Shown here piece after piece: positions 16,472 through 25,171 of a stretch of DNA of 43,608 nt; within the stretch, counting starts at the first letter, position 1, and each line of letters opens with the position of its first letter. The notes under the pieces are model-generated. The model ran no database searches. It saw nothing but the letters and a program-made list of their open reading frames with translations, and was not told where the DNA came from. The DNA comes from Myxococcales bacterium (GTDB lineage Bacteria > Myxococcota_A > Polyangia > Haliangiales > Haliangiaceae), in assembly GCA_028287115.1 (NCBI GenBank), contig JAQBQF010000324.1, forward strand, positions 1-43,608, read 5' to 3'. A program made the position numbers and the translations under genes.

Positions 16472-18391
16472 CTAGCGCGCGACACGGATCGCCCACACGC
16501 CGCCGGTCTCTTCGACGACCGTGTACACGATCCCGTCGTCGGCGCGCTGATGCGTCGTGCCGTCGAACTTGATCGTGCCGGTCACGCCAGTGAGCTGGCC
16601 CTTCGAGAGCGTCTGCGCGAGCGCCGCGCGGCCGCTACCGCCGGCGGCTGCCGCGAGCTGAGCCGCATCGTAGGCATACGCGGCGGTCGCGCCGGGAGCC
16701 CTGCCGTAGGCGGCCATGTGCTGAGCGATGAACGCCTGGTTCGCCGGTTCAGCGTTGTCCGGGTAGTAACCGGGCGCGAGCAGCGCGCCGTCGGCGTGGC
16801 GGGCCGCGTTGAGCAAGAACGCTTCCTTGAGATCCTCGGCGGTCGACAGCAGCATGATCGGGCGCCCGAGCAACAGCTTCTTCTTCGCAGGGAACGGCAG
16901 CGACTTCGGGACGTGGCCGGTCGCCGCGAGCGCTGGCGCGATCAGCTCGAGCGAGTCGGACTCCGCGGGCGCGAACAGCGCGTCCCAGTCCTTGGTGAGC
17001 TTGCCGGTGAACGCCGCGAACGACTTCGTTGGCTTCTGGGTCACCGGGTCGATTGGTGGATACGTCACGGTCTCGACGATCGAACCGCCGCCCTTCACGA
17101 TCTCGGCGGAGAACGCCGCGGTCGTCGCCTTGCCGTAGTCGTTGTCGGGTGCGAACACCGCGAACGTCTTGATGCCCTTCGCGAGCGCCCGCTTCGCGAG
17201 CACGCGGGCGCGAGCCTCGGGCGAGTGCCGCATGTGAAACACGAACGTGCCGCCCTTGCGGCCGATCGCGTGGGGCGTCAGCGTCAGCAGCGGAACTCCG
17301 AGGGCGTCGGCTCGGTCGGCTCCGGCGTCGACGGAGGCATCTCCGATCGGCCCGACGATCGCGATGACGTTCTGACCCGCGAGCTGATCGACCGCGGCCG
17401 CGGCTGCAGGCGCCGCTATCGCGGCCCGGATCTCGATCGCGACGACGCCTGTGCCGCTCGGCGCGCCGGCGGCGAGACCGAGCCCCTCGACCGCGCGTTG
17501 CGCGACCGCGTCGGACTGGCCGCCGATCGGCAGCACTGCACCGACGAGACCTGGATTGACGCGCCCCGTCGCCCCACCCGCGCCTGTCATCGAGAGCGTC
17601 CGCGAGAGGCCGAGCGCGATCCTGATGGGTACGATCTTGTCACTCATGTCTGCGGCGGCGGCCGTGTCACCGCTCGCCTCGAGATCGAGCGCGAGGCGCG
17701 TGCCGACGAACGCGATGCTCGGTCCTCTGCGGTTCGGGAGGTCCTTGAAAATCCGCCACAGGAGCTCGGCGGGGAGCGCCGCGACGACCTCCTCGACGCG
17801 GCCGAGGATCACGGCGCGCTCGGTCGGAGTCGCTTGATCCCAGAGCGAGTCGAACACCGGCAACGACCGCGCGGCCTCCTCGGGAGCGCCCGCTGCGAGC
17901 GAGAACGCCAACGCAGAGTAATATTCGACCCGGCTCTCCTCGTCGATCGCGGGCTCTCTGGTGTCGAGCAGCGCACGCGCGGCCGCGAGATCGCCTTCGT
18001 AATTCTTTGTGATGCCGAGATAGACCTTGGCCTTCGCCGCGAGCTTCTGAAGATCTCCGCTCGGCGAACCGGTACCCGCGTTCATCACTTGAGTGAGCTG
18101 CTTGTCGGCCTCCGTGAAGTTGCGCGCCTTCAGCGCTGCGATACCCGCGTACAGATCCGCCCACGGCACGATCGGATCGGCTGGGAACTCCTCGATGAGC
18201 CGCTTGAAATCCTCTGCCGGAACCGACCTCGCATCTTGCAGGAACCGACGCCGCAGGTCCTCGAATCGATCATGCGCACGCTTGTCGCCGTTCGACGGCA
18301 CGTCGGGCACCTGCCCGCCGAGCGTCGTGCGCCTGCTCGGGCACCCGGCGAGCAGCACCAGGAGTGCGAAGACGCGAAAGGCAAGATTCAC
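16472..18391 (-). CDS. LpoA-like lipoprotein: helical-repeat plus periplasmic-binding (Leu/Ile/Val-type) domain
   Basis: A 639-residue lipoprotein with lipobox LLAGC (lipidated Cys 17). Residues about 30-290 are helical and TPR-like (AGIAALKARNFTEADKQL). Residues about 300-639 are a type I periplasmic binding fold: IAIVGPIGDAS, TLTPHAIGRKGG, VFAPDNDYGKATTAAF and YAYDAAQLAAAAGG. The same domain order occurs in LpoA, the outer-membrane lipoprotein that activates PBP1A for peptidoglycan synthesis. LpoA's binding domain has no known ligand. No permease or ATPase genes adjoin, which argues against an ordinary ABC transporter. The role as a PBP activator is inferred from architecture. The 76-bp repeat array starts directly at its stop codon. 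Confidence 0.82.
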   Translation of the reverse strand: MNLAFRVFALLVLLAGCPSRRTTLGGQVPDVPSNGDKRAHDRFEDLRRRFLQDARSVPAEDFKRLIEEFPADPIVPWADLYAGIAALKARNFTEADKQLTQVMNAGTGSPSGDLQKLAAKAKVYLGITKNYEGDLAAARALLDTREPAIDEESRVEYYSALAFSLAAGAPEEAARSLPVFDSLWDQATPTERAVILGRVEEVVAALPAELLWRIFKDLPNRRGPSIAFVGTRLALDLEASGDTAAAADMSDKIVPIRIALGLSRTLSMTGAGGATGRVNPGLVGAVLPIGGQSDAVAQRAVEGLGLAAGAPSGTGVVAIEIRAAIAAPAAAAAVDQLAGQNVIAIVGPIGDASVDAGADRADALGVPLLTLTPHAIGRKGGTFVFHMRHSPEARARVLAKRALAKGIKTFAVFAPDNDYGKATTAAFSAEIVKGGGSIVETVTYPPIDPVTQKPTKSFAAFTGKLTKDWDALFAPAESDSLELIAPALAATGHVPKSLPFPAKKKLLLGRPIMLLSTAEDLKEAFLLNAARHADGALLAPGYYPDNAEPANQAFIAQHMAAYGRAPGATAAYAYDAAQLAAAAGGSGRAALAQTLSKGQLTGVTGTIKFDGTTHQRADDGIVYTVVEETGGVWAIRVAR

Positions 18392-18445
18392 CCCGAGACA
18401 GTAGCGGTGCGGGCACGCTCGTGCAAATCGCGGTATGGAAGGCCC

Positions 18446-19480
18446 ATGTCATCCTCACCGCATGGCTCGCGGCAGAGCCCTCCTCGCCTCACGGCCGACG
18501 TCGAACGCGGGTTCAGTGCCCTCGAAGAGGGCCGGATCGACGATGCCGCCGAGCTGCTCGAGAAGCTCCAGAAGCTCGATCGCAAGAATGCCGACGTCGT
18601 CGCGCTGACGGCGGCGATCGCCGATGCGCGAGGCGAGATCGAAGAAGCGCTCGCCCGCTACCACGAGCTCTCCGAGCTGCGGCCCGACGATCCGATGCCG
18701 CGGATCTGCATCGCGCGGATCCAGCTGCATGATCAGGGGAATCCGGACGAGGCGCTCGACACGATCGACGCCGTGTTCGACTTTATCGATGAAGAGCGCG
18801 ACTTGATCGACGCGGTGATGCTGCGTGCCGAGGCGCTGATCGTGCTCGACGACCTGGAGGCGGCGCGCACGTCGCTTTCGGAGCTCGCGACCTCGGTGAT
18901 CGACGAGCCCGATCTCGCGCTCGATCTCGCAGAGCTCGCGCTCGCGGCGGAAGATTTTGCGACCGCCAAGCGTTGGATCGAGATCGGCCGCAAAGAAGCC
19001 GAGCTCGTTCCCGACGCGCTCCACTTGCTCGGCCGCGTCTACGAAGCGACCGACGATCGCACGGAGATGGTCGCGACCTGGAAGCAAGTCCGCGCGCTCG
19101 ACGCCGCCGCCGCACCGGGTGATGTCGCGATCTCGGAGGACGAGATCGTGCGGATCGCGGAGGAAGCCCTCGCCGAGCTCTCCGAAGAGGCGAACCAGAA
19201 CCTCGAGCGCGTCGCGATCTTGATCGACGATCTACCGTCGGACGAGCTGATCGCGGACGGCGTCGATCCGCGGCTCCTCGGGTTGTTCCAAGGCACCGGG
19301 ATGGCCGACGACAGCGCGGCGCCGAGCGTGACGACGATCCATCTGTTCAAGCGCAACCTCGAGCGCGTGTCACACGATCTCGACGAGCTCGCCGAACAAG
19401 TCCGGATCACCGTGCTCCACGAGACGGCGCACTATTTCGGCCTCGACGAAGAGGATCTCGAGAACCTCGGCCTCGACTGA
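18446..19480 (+). CDS. TPR protein with C-terminal zincin (HExxH) metallopeptidase-like domain
   Basis: A 344-residue protein with no signal peptide. Residues 15-220 are helical repeats of TPR type (AAELLEKLQKLDRKNADVVA; EEALARYHELSELRPDDPMP). Residues about 230-344 match the small Zincin_1 metallopeptidase family: VAILIDDLPSDELI and LLGLFQG, then VLHETAHYFGLDEEDL, giving the HExxHxxGxxE zinc signature (H325, E326, H329, E335). Peptidase activity of this family has not been shown to my knowledge. ATG 18446 is preceded by ggaagg at 18437-18442. The frame is open much further upstream (to 15875), but that part is antisense to pyrF and the lipoprotein gene and is an artefact of GC-rich codon use. 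The gene is divergent from the LpoA-like gene. Confidence 0.88.
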   Translation: MSSSPHGSRQSPPRLTADVERGFSALEEGRIDDAAELLEKLQKLDRKNADVVALTAAIADARGEIEEALARYHELSELRPDDPMPRICIARIQLHDQGNPDEALDTIDAVFDFIDEERDLIDAVMLRAEALIVLDDLEAARTSLSELATSVIDEPDLALDLAELALAAEDFATAKRWIEIGRKEAELVPDALHLLGRVYEATDDRTEMVATWKQVRALDAAAAPGDVAISEDEIVRIAEEALAELSEEANQNLERVAILIDDLPSDELIADGVDPRLLGLFQGTGMADDSAAPSVTTIHLFKRNLERVSHDLDELAEQVRITVLHETAHYFGLDEEDLENLGLD

Positions 19481-19525
19481 GCCTGAAACGCCAAGCGGCC
19501 AAGGACAGAGACCAAGTTCCTGGCG

Positions 19526-19846
19526 CTAATGCGGGAGGCAGACGGTCGTGCCGATCGCCTGACCGGGAATGCAGACCGCGACGAAGCAGCACTCGCCCGC
19601 GGCGTGGCAATTCGTGTTGTCGGTGCAGAAGCCGCCGCCCGCCGCCGCATCCGGGGCCGGTGGCGCGTCGAGAAACACGAATGCGTCGAGCTGGTGCGCG
19701 TCCGCGTGGCTGACCTGCGCGTCGTGTGGGAGGACGCTCTGGCCGTCGAGCCTCACCGAGGCGTCGGCCTTGGTTTGTTGCTGCTCTGGATTACCGCCCG
19801 TCGCACACGCGACGAAAAGCATCGCGATCACCAATGCTTTAACCAT
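19526..19846 (-). CDS. Small Cys-rich lipoprotein
   Basis: A 106-residue lipoprotein. The N-terminus MVKALVIAMLFVACATGG has a short hydrophobic core and lipobox FVAC (Cys 14). A Gln/Asp/Ala/Pro-rich linker (about 20-70) leads to a compact C-terminal domain with six Cys (CTDNTNCHAAGECCFVAVCI plus a final Cys), probably disulfide bonded. The pattern 'DAxxxxDA...Cys-rich end' is common among surface lipoproteins of this bacterial group. Its function is unknown. A possible promoter on the minus strand is TTGTAA (19891-19886), 16 nt, TAGGAT (19869-19864). It converges on the zincin gene with 45 bp between stops. Confidence 0.75.
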   Translation of the reverse strand: MVKALVIAMLFVACATGGNPEQQQTKADASVRLDGQSVLPHDAQVSHADAHQLDAFVFLDAPPAPDAAAGGGFCTDNTNCHAAGECCFVAVCIPGQAIGTTVCLPH

Positions 19847-19863
19847 CGATACCCTCGAGCGGC

Positions 19864-19891
19864 ATCCTATCCGGGGGCATTTTGGTTACAA
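19864..19891 (-). promoter_or_regulatory. Candidate promoter of the small Cys-rich lipoprotein gene
   Basis: TTGTAA and TAGGAT, separated by 16 nt, lie in an AT-richer spacer and end 18 nt before ATG 19846. This is a consensus-like sigma70 pair with no further support. Confidence 0.35.
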
Positions 19892-19971
19892 CGATTTTTC
19901 GCGGTCGCCTGCGGATTGCACAATTCGCGCAGAGGTCGAACCCGCTGCTGCATTGACGCGGTCCGTCGTGG

Positions 19972-21378
19972 TTAGCCGAGTGTCGCGACGCGATCGCCGA
20001 ACAGTCGCTCGAGGCGGGTCAGCAGATCTTCCGTCGGGGACACCGCCCACGCCTCTGGGAGCGGGATCACGGCCTCGGAGCGCTGCGCGATCTTGAGCCG
20101 CAGGACCGCCTGGCAGGCGCCGCGAGTCGCATTCGCGAGGATCGTCTTCAGCTCGGCGACCTGATCGTGCGTGAGCTGATCCGCGTCGAGATGAATGTCG
20201 ACGCGTGAGGTCTTTTGCTGCCGCAGATCCGACAGCGGCACCGCAGTCTCGAGCAGCATCTTCCACTCGGGCGCTTCGGAGTTGCCCTCGTTCTTGACCT
20301 GCCCGGAGCACAGGATCGGCTCGTCGCTGACCAGCACGTGCCGGACCTTCTCGAACGTCTTCGGGAACGCGATCACCTCGAGCGTGCCCTCGGTGTCCTC
20401 GAACTGGAAGCGGGCCATCTTGTCGCCCTTCTTCGTGATCATCTCGCGGTACTGGCTGACGATGCCGCCGATCGAGTGGTCGCCTTGATTCTTGGCGCCC
20501 GCCGGGAAGTCGCTCGTGGTCGCGCTCGCGTAGCGCTGCAGATCGCCGCGATAGCGATCGAGCGGATGCCCCGAGACATAGAAGCCGAGCGCCTCTTTCT
20601 CGAACGCGAGGAGCTGCTTGTGACTCCAGATCTCGATCTCCGGGTAGAGCTCGCCCTGCCCTGCCGTCGCCGCGCCGTTGACTTTGATGGGTTCCGGAAC
20701 CGACAGCAGCCCGAACAGGTTCGTCTGGCCCGATCGCCGATCGCGCTGCTCGGCCGCGCCTCGCTCGAGCGCCGCATCGAGGGCCGCGAGCAACTGCGCG
20801 CGGTGATGCCCGCCCGGCAGACCGTCGAGCGCGCCGCTCTTGATCAGCTGCTCGAGCACGCGGCGGTTACATTTCTGCGTGTCGACGCGGCGGCACAGCT
20901 CGAAGATCGACTCGAACTTGCCCTCGCTCGCGCGCGCCTCGAGGATCGCCTCGACCGCATTCGTGCCGACGCCTTTCACGGCGCCGAGCCCGAATCGAAT
21001 CATCTTGACCGTCGCGGCAACGTCGCCCACGGCGGGCGTGCCCTGCGTCACGGTGAAGTCGTGATGCGACTCGTTGATGTCGGGGCGCTCGACGACGAGC
21101 CCCATCGCGCGCGCTTCGGCGATGAACTTGACGATGTTGTCGACGTTGTCGGCGTCGCAAGACATCAGGCCCGCCATGAACTCGTGCGGGAAGTGATGCT
21201 TGAGATACGCCGTCTGATACGTGATCCAGCCGTATGCCGCGGAGTGCGACCGGTTGAAGCCGTAGCCGGCGAAGAACTCCATCAGCTCGAACACTTGCTC
21301 TGCGATCTTCGGATCGATCTTGAGCCCGCTCGCGCCGGTGAGGAACTTGGCCTTCTCCTTGGCCATCTCCTCGGGCTT
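19972..21378 (-). pseudogene. dnaE: DNA polymerase III alpha, C-terminal part downstream of an in-frame TAG
   Basis: This frame directly continues the dnaE frame after the TAG at 21381-21379. It encodes 468 residues, beginning KPEEMAKEKAKF. It contains the rest of the fingers (FAGYGFNRSHSAAYGWITYQ), the helix-hairpin-helix region (GLGAVKGVGTNAVEAIL), the beta-clamp-binding region and an OB-fold domain (SIGGIVSQYREMITKKGDKM). Conservation is intact to the final residues, with no other stop or frameshift, so the gene does not look decayed. If translation restarted, ATG 21366 is available, but the GAGGAG before it touches the ATG with no spacer. A separate C-terminal piece lacks the catalytic Asp residues and would not be a polymerase. 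It ends with TAA at 19972. Confidence 0.85.
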
Positions 21379-21381
21379 CTA
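21379..21381 (-). other. dnaE: In-frame TAG interrupting dnaE
   Basis: The minus strand reads GGC AAG TAG AAG CCC GAG GAG ATG. Family members have a run of Lys here (RRAMGKKKPEEM), so a single A-to-T change of AAG would produce this stop. Reading frame and conservation are the same on both sides. Other genes in the window (NmrA-like, recQ, LpoA-like) end with TAG, so general reassignment of TAG is unlikely. A sequencing or assembly error, a true mutation, or readthrough remain possible. Confidence 0.9.
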
Positions 21382-23511
21382 CTTGCCCATCGCGCGGCGA
21401 AGCAGATCGGCGCCGCCGAGCGTGTACGCGCCCATGATCTGGGCGATCTGCATCACCTGCTCCTGATAGACGATCACGCCGTACGTATCGGCGAGGACCT
21501 CTGCGAGCAGCGGGTGAATGTATTCGACCTTCTTGCGCCCGTGCTTGCGCTCGATGAAGTCCTGCACCATGCCGCCTTCGAGCGGACCCGGGCGATACAG
21601 GGCGACGGCAGCGACGATGTCTTCGAGGCAGTCGGGTTTGAGCGTCTTCAGCATCTCGCGGAAGCCGCTCGACTCGAGCTGGAACACGCCGGTCGTATCG
21701 GCGCGCGCGATCATCTTGTAGACGCCGGCGTCATCTTTCGGAATGACGTCGATGTCGAGCTCTTCACCCGGTGGGCGCTGGAGATTGACCAGCCGCACGG
21801 CGGTCTGGATCACGGTCAGCGTCTTGAGGCCCAGGAAGTCGAACTTGACGAGGCCCGCCTTCTCGACCTCCTTCATCGCGAACTGCGTGACGATCTCGTC
21901 GTTCTGACCGCGGAAGCACGGGACGTACTCCCACAGCGGCTTCTCGGCGATCACGATCCCGGCGGCGTGCATCCCGGCGTGACGGTTGAGGCCTTCGAGC
22001 GATGCCGCGATATCGAGGAGCTCGCGATGGAGCGGGCTCTCGTTGTAGAGCTGCTTGAGCTCGGGCGTCTGCTCGATCGCTTCGCGCACCGGCGGTGACT
22101 TGCCTTGCACCGGCTCGGGCACGAGCTTCGCGAGCTTGTCGGCCTCGGCGAACGGAAACTCCATCGCGCGCGCGATATCGCGGATCACGCCGCGTGCCTT
22201 GAGCTGGTGGAACGTCGCGATCTGACCGACCTGCTCGCGGCCGTACTTGTCTTGAACGTACTTGATGACCTCGTCGCGCCGATTCATGCAGAAGTCGACG
22301 TCGAAGTCCGGCATCGACACGCGCTCGGGATTCAAGAAGCGCTCGAACAACAGCTTGAACTCGATCGGATCGATGTCGGTGATCCGCAGGGCCCACGCGA
22401 CCGCCGAGCCAGCGCCCGAGCCGCGGCCCGGCCCGACGGGGATCCCGTGCTCCTTGGCCCAGTTGATGAAGTCCCAGACGATCAAGAAGTAGCCGGAGAA
22501 GCCCATCTTCTGGATCACCGCGAGCTCGGTCTTGCAGCGCTCGCGATACTGATCCGGATCGAACTTGATGCCGCGCGCCGCGAACGTCGCGAACCGGCGA
22601 TCGAGGCCCTTGTCGACGAGCCCACCGATGTACGTGTCGAGCGTCTCGCCCTCGGGGACCTTGTACGTCGGCAGGAACGTCTGATCGAGCTTGAGCTTGA
22701 CGTTGCACATCGCCGCGATCTTCGCGGTGTTCTCGATCGCCTCGCCGCAATCCTTGAACGTCGCTTCCATCTCGGCGGGCGACTTCATGTAGTAGCTGTC
22801 GACGACGTGCTTGAGCCGCTTCTCGTCCTTGAGGCTCTTGCCGGTCTGGATCGCCATCAGCACGTCGTGCGCCGCGGCATCCGAGCGGTTGACGTAGTGG
22901 CAGTCGTTCGTCGCGACGAGCGGCATCGACAGCTTCTTCGCCATCCGCTTGAGCTCGCCGTTGAGCGTGTCTTGCTCGGGCGTCGGCGTCGGCATCAGCT
23001 CGAGATAGAAGTCTCCCGGCGAGAAGATGTCCTTGTACTCTTTGGCGACTTCTTCAGCCGCGGCGACGCCGTTCTTCTCGAGCGTCTGTGCGATCTCGCC
23101 GCCGAGGCACGCCGAGAGACCGACGAGCCCTTCGCTGTGATCGCGCAGGATCTGCTTGTCGATGCGCGGGTTGTAGTAGAAGCCTTCGAGGTAGCCCTTC
23201 GAGTTCAGGAACGACAGGTTCTTGTAACCGACGTCATTCTTCGCGAGCAGGATCAGGTGGTAGTTGCGGCGATTCGTGCGGTCGTGGCGGTCCGTCGATG
23301 CGACGTACGTCTCGCAGCCGAAGATCAGCTTCACACCGGCGGCCTTCGCCTCGGTGTAGAGATCGATCGCGCCGAACATGTTGCCGTGATCGGTGACGGC
23401 GACGGTGTCCATGCCGAGCTCGGAGACCTTCGGAAACAGGTCCTTTACGCGGATCGCTCCGTCGAGCAGGCTGTACTGCGTGTGCAAGTGGAGATGCGTG
23501 AACCCGCCCAT
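21379..23511 (-). CDS. dnaE: DNA polymerase III alpha subunit, N-terminal 710 residues (truncated by TAG)
   Basis: The replicative polymerase alpha subunit up to the premature TAG. The N-terminal PHP domain shows THLHLHTQYSLLDG (5-18) and AVTDHGNMFG (38-47). The palm has all three catalytic Asp: PDFDVDF (D404 and D406) and KFDFLGLKTL (D558). NDCHYVNRSDAAAHDVLMAI is the conserved core after the PHP domain. It breaks off in the fingers at LLRRAMGK (residue 710). Together with the downstream frame the protein would be about 1179 residues, close to the 1160 of E. coli DnaE. The start is ATG 23511. As the essential replicase it must be made full length unless another dnaE exists elsewhere in the genome. 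The gene is transcribed alone. Confidence 0.93.
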   Translation of the reverse strand: MGGFTHLHLHTQYSLLDGAIRVKDLFPKVSELGMDTVAVTDHGNMFGAIDLYTEAKAAGVKLIFGCETYVASTDRHDRTNRRNYHLILLAKNDVGYKNLSFLNSKGYLEGFYYNPRIDKQILRDHSEGLVGLSACLGGEIAQTLEKNGVAAAEEVAKEYKDIFSPGDFYLELMPTPTPEQDTLNGELKRMAKKLSMPLVATNDCHYVNRSDAAAHDVLMAIQTGKSLKDEKRLKHVVDSYYMKSPAEMEATFKDCGEAIENTAKIAAMCNVKLKLDQTFLPTYKVPEGETLDTYIGGLVDKGLDRRFATFAARGIKFDPDQYRERCKTELAVIQKMGFSGYFLIVWDFINWAKEHGIPVGPGRGSGAGSAVAWALRITDIDPIEFKLLFERFLNPERVSMPDFDVDFCMNRRDEVIKYVQDKYGREQVGQIATFHQLKARGVIRDIARAMEFPFAEADKLAKLVPEPVQGKSPPVREAIEQTPELKQLYNESPLHRELLDIAASLEGLNRHAGMHAAGIVIAEKPLWEYVPCFRGQNDEIVTQFAMKEVEKAGLVKFDFLGLKTLTVIQTAVRLVNLQRPPGEELDIDVIPKDDAGVYKMIARADTTGVFQLESSGFREMLKTLKPDCLEDIVAAVALYRPGPLEGGMVQDFIERKHGRKKVEYIHPLLAEVLADTYGVIVYQEQVMQIAQIMGAYTLGGADLLRRAMGK

Positions 23512-23533
23512 GGTAGACGTACGGATCTAGCGC

Positions 23534-23950
23534 ATGAGGCCGACACTCCCGAGAGCTTCCGGCCACGAAACGCTCCCGTCCGGACGTTTGTTTTGCGGGT
23601 TCGCGATGTTGCTCGTGGTCGCGTGTACGCACCACGCAGATCCCCCGGTCGTGCCCGGTCGACCGCTCGCGGCCGAGCCCGACATTTCGGTTGACACGAT
23701 GGATGTCGAATGTGCGGGGCTGACCAAGGCGCTCGATCGATATGGCCTGTGCCCGAACCTCGATGACGACGATCGAGCGGGGATCAAGAACATGATCCAG
23801 TACGCGCAGGAGACCTTCGAGGCCGGCAAGAAGGGCAACCCAGACGCCCAGGCGCAGCACACGATCGCGATCGCGTGTCGCAAGGCAGCGAAGTCCGTCG
23901 AGTATGCGACGCTCCGCTGCCAGGCCGGCCCTCGCCCGCGCGTCGACTGA
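23534..23950 (+). CDS. Small lipoprotein of unknown function
   Basis: A 138-residue product whose residues about 19-31 (LFCGFAMLLVVAC) form a hydrophobic segment ending in lipobox VVAC. The first 15 or so residues are unusually long for a signal peptide, so the true start may be a later TTG or ATG 23606. The mature part has an acidic Pro-containing linker and then a helical domain with three Cys (VECAGL, GLCPNL, IACRKA) ending near Cys 131. I recognise no family. It is divergent from dnaE by 22 bp and converges on the glycosyltransferase gene with 7 bp between stops. Confidence 0.65.
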   Translation: MRPTLPRASGHETLPSGRLFCGFAMLLVVACTHHADPPVVPGRPLAAEPDISVDTMDVECAGLTKALDRYGLCPNLDDDDRAGIKNMIQYAQETFEAGKKGNPDAQAQHTIAIACRKAAKSVEYATLRCQAGPRPRVD

Positions 23951-23957
23951 CGATAGA

Positions 23958-25157
23958 TCAGTTGCGGACGGAGCGAATCGCCGACGTGATCGGTTGCGGC
24001 GCGAGCGGCACGGTCAGCGGCACCGCACGACCACTTGTATCGGCCGCGGGTTTCGTGAGCGGAGCCAGCGTCGGACAATGCGGCGGTTCGCCGTCTTTGA
24101 TGCGATGGAACAGCCACGAAGCGAGCCAGAAGCACCACAGCGGGATGATCGACAGGTAGAAGCCGGTGCATGCCCAGACGCGCTGCGCGAGCGTGCGGTG
24201 CTTGATGCTATCGCTGCAGATCCACTGCGTGACGTGATAGCAGAGCATGTAGAGGTACAGCGGATAGAGCAGCAGGAAGCGCACCGGGAAGTAGTGCCCG
24301 ATGATGTTGTGCAGGAACGTGAACACGCGCTTGGCGTAGTGCGGGCCCGACATCGTGCGCTTTGCCATCCCGCCGGGGACGTCGAGGCGCCGGATCATCT
24401 CGACCGATGGATCGAACAGCAGATATTCGTCTTCGCGTTTGCCGGCGTTGATCCGGTACGCGAGCGAGGGCTCGTCCTCGATCGGCGTGCACTCGTCCCA
24501 GAGCCCGAACCGCTCGAGCGTGCGGCGCGGGATCGCCGCGTTGCCGCCCATCAGGCTCTCGACGCGCTTGCGCTGATCCGTGCGCGCGAACACGCGCTGC
24601 CACTTGAGGACGTTGAACGACAGCACGTCGCGACGCGCTCGCTCGAGGTTGACGTACGGGGGCGACGTGATCGACGCGTCATCGACAAACCGCCCCGTCA
24701 CGCCGAGACACTGGCTGTCTCCGAAATTCGCCTCGTGCTTCGTGATCCAGTCGCGCGATGCGGGCAGATCGTCATCGTCGATGAACACGAGCAGGTCGCC
24801 GCGCGCGGAGCGGACGCCTGCATTGCGCGCACCGGGACCGCCGAGCGGTGCGTAATAGAGCAGCCGAACGCGCGGATCGCGCGCGAGCGCTTCGATCTTC
24901 TGGGTCTCGGCGACCGTCTTCACCGAGCTCTGCTCGACGACCACGATCTCGAAGCTGTCGTGCTCTTGCGCCAGCAGCGCCTCGAGCAACTCGGCGAGCG
25001 CGGAGAGCCGATTATACGACCGGACGACGACCGAGACTCGCGGATGCGCGACGTGCGCATACGCCCTGGCCTGGTCGGCACCCATACCCCTGGTTACCAC
25101 GACCGCGTGGTAGTCCGCATCTGCAAGGATCTGCAGGAAGCGGTGGATTTTTGACAC
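23958..25157 (-). CDS. Family 2 glycosyltransferase with C-terminal membrane segments
   Basis: A 399-residue protein with a GT-A fold of glycosyltransferase family 2. VSVVVRSYNRLSALAELLEA is the nucleotide-sugar-binding start, and LLVFIDDDDLPA carries the DxD metal-binding motif. SLMGGNAAIPR and LWDECTPIEDEPSLAYRI (acceptor/base region) follow. Two hydrophobic stretches near the C-terminus (VRFLLLYPLYLYMLCYHV and VWACTGFYLSIIPLWCFWLA) should anchor it in the inner membrane with the catalytic part in the cytoplasm. It probably adds a sugar to a surface polysaccharide or lipid carrier, but no other glycan genes adjoin. GTG 25157 is chosen because the upstream frame would run into the potassium channel gene, which ends 14 bp before. 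The two may be cotranscribed. Confidence 0.88.
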   Translation of the reverse strand: MSKIHRFLQILADADYHAVVVTRGMGADQARAYAHVAHPRVSVVVRSYNRLSALAELLEALLAQEHDSFEIVVVEQSSVKTVAETQKIEALARDPRVRLLYYAPLGGPGARNAGVRSARGDLLVFIDDDDLPASRDWITKHEANFGDSQCLGVTGRFVDDASITSPPYVNLERARRDVLSFNVLKWQRVFARTDQRKRVESLMGGNAAIPRRTLERFGLWDECTPIEDEPSLAYRINAGKREDEYLLFDPSVEMIRRLDVPGGMAKRTMSGPHYAKRVFTFLHNIIGHYFPVRFLLLYPLYLYMLCYHVTQWICSDSIKHRTLAQRVWACTGFYLSIIPLWCFWLASWLFHRIKDGEPPHCPTLAPLTKPAADTSGRAVPLTVPLAPQPITSAIRSVRN

Positions 25158-25171
25158 CCTCGTTGGTCGTT

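Noticed and set aside
15875..18445. A very long forward open frame continuous with the TPR-zincin gene, up to about 1200 residues
   Set aside because: It is antisense to pyrF, the repeat array and the LpoA-like gene, and its product is Arg-rich and low-complexity. The true start has its own ribosome-binding site at 18437 and a normal protein follows ATG 18446.
19925..19950. GGTTCGA on the minus strand as a tRNA T-loop
   Set aside because: The expected closing stem does not pair and no acceptor, D or anticodon arms can be drawn around it.
21355..21366. ATG 21366 as a genuine separate start for a C-terminal DnaE protein
   Set aside because: The purine-rich GAGGAG touches the ATG with no spacer and is simply the codons for the conserved Glu-Glu. 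The piece would lack all catalytic Asp residues.
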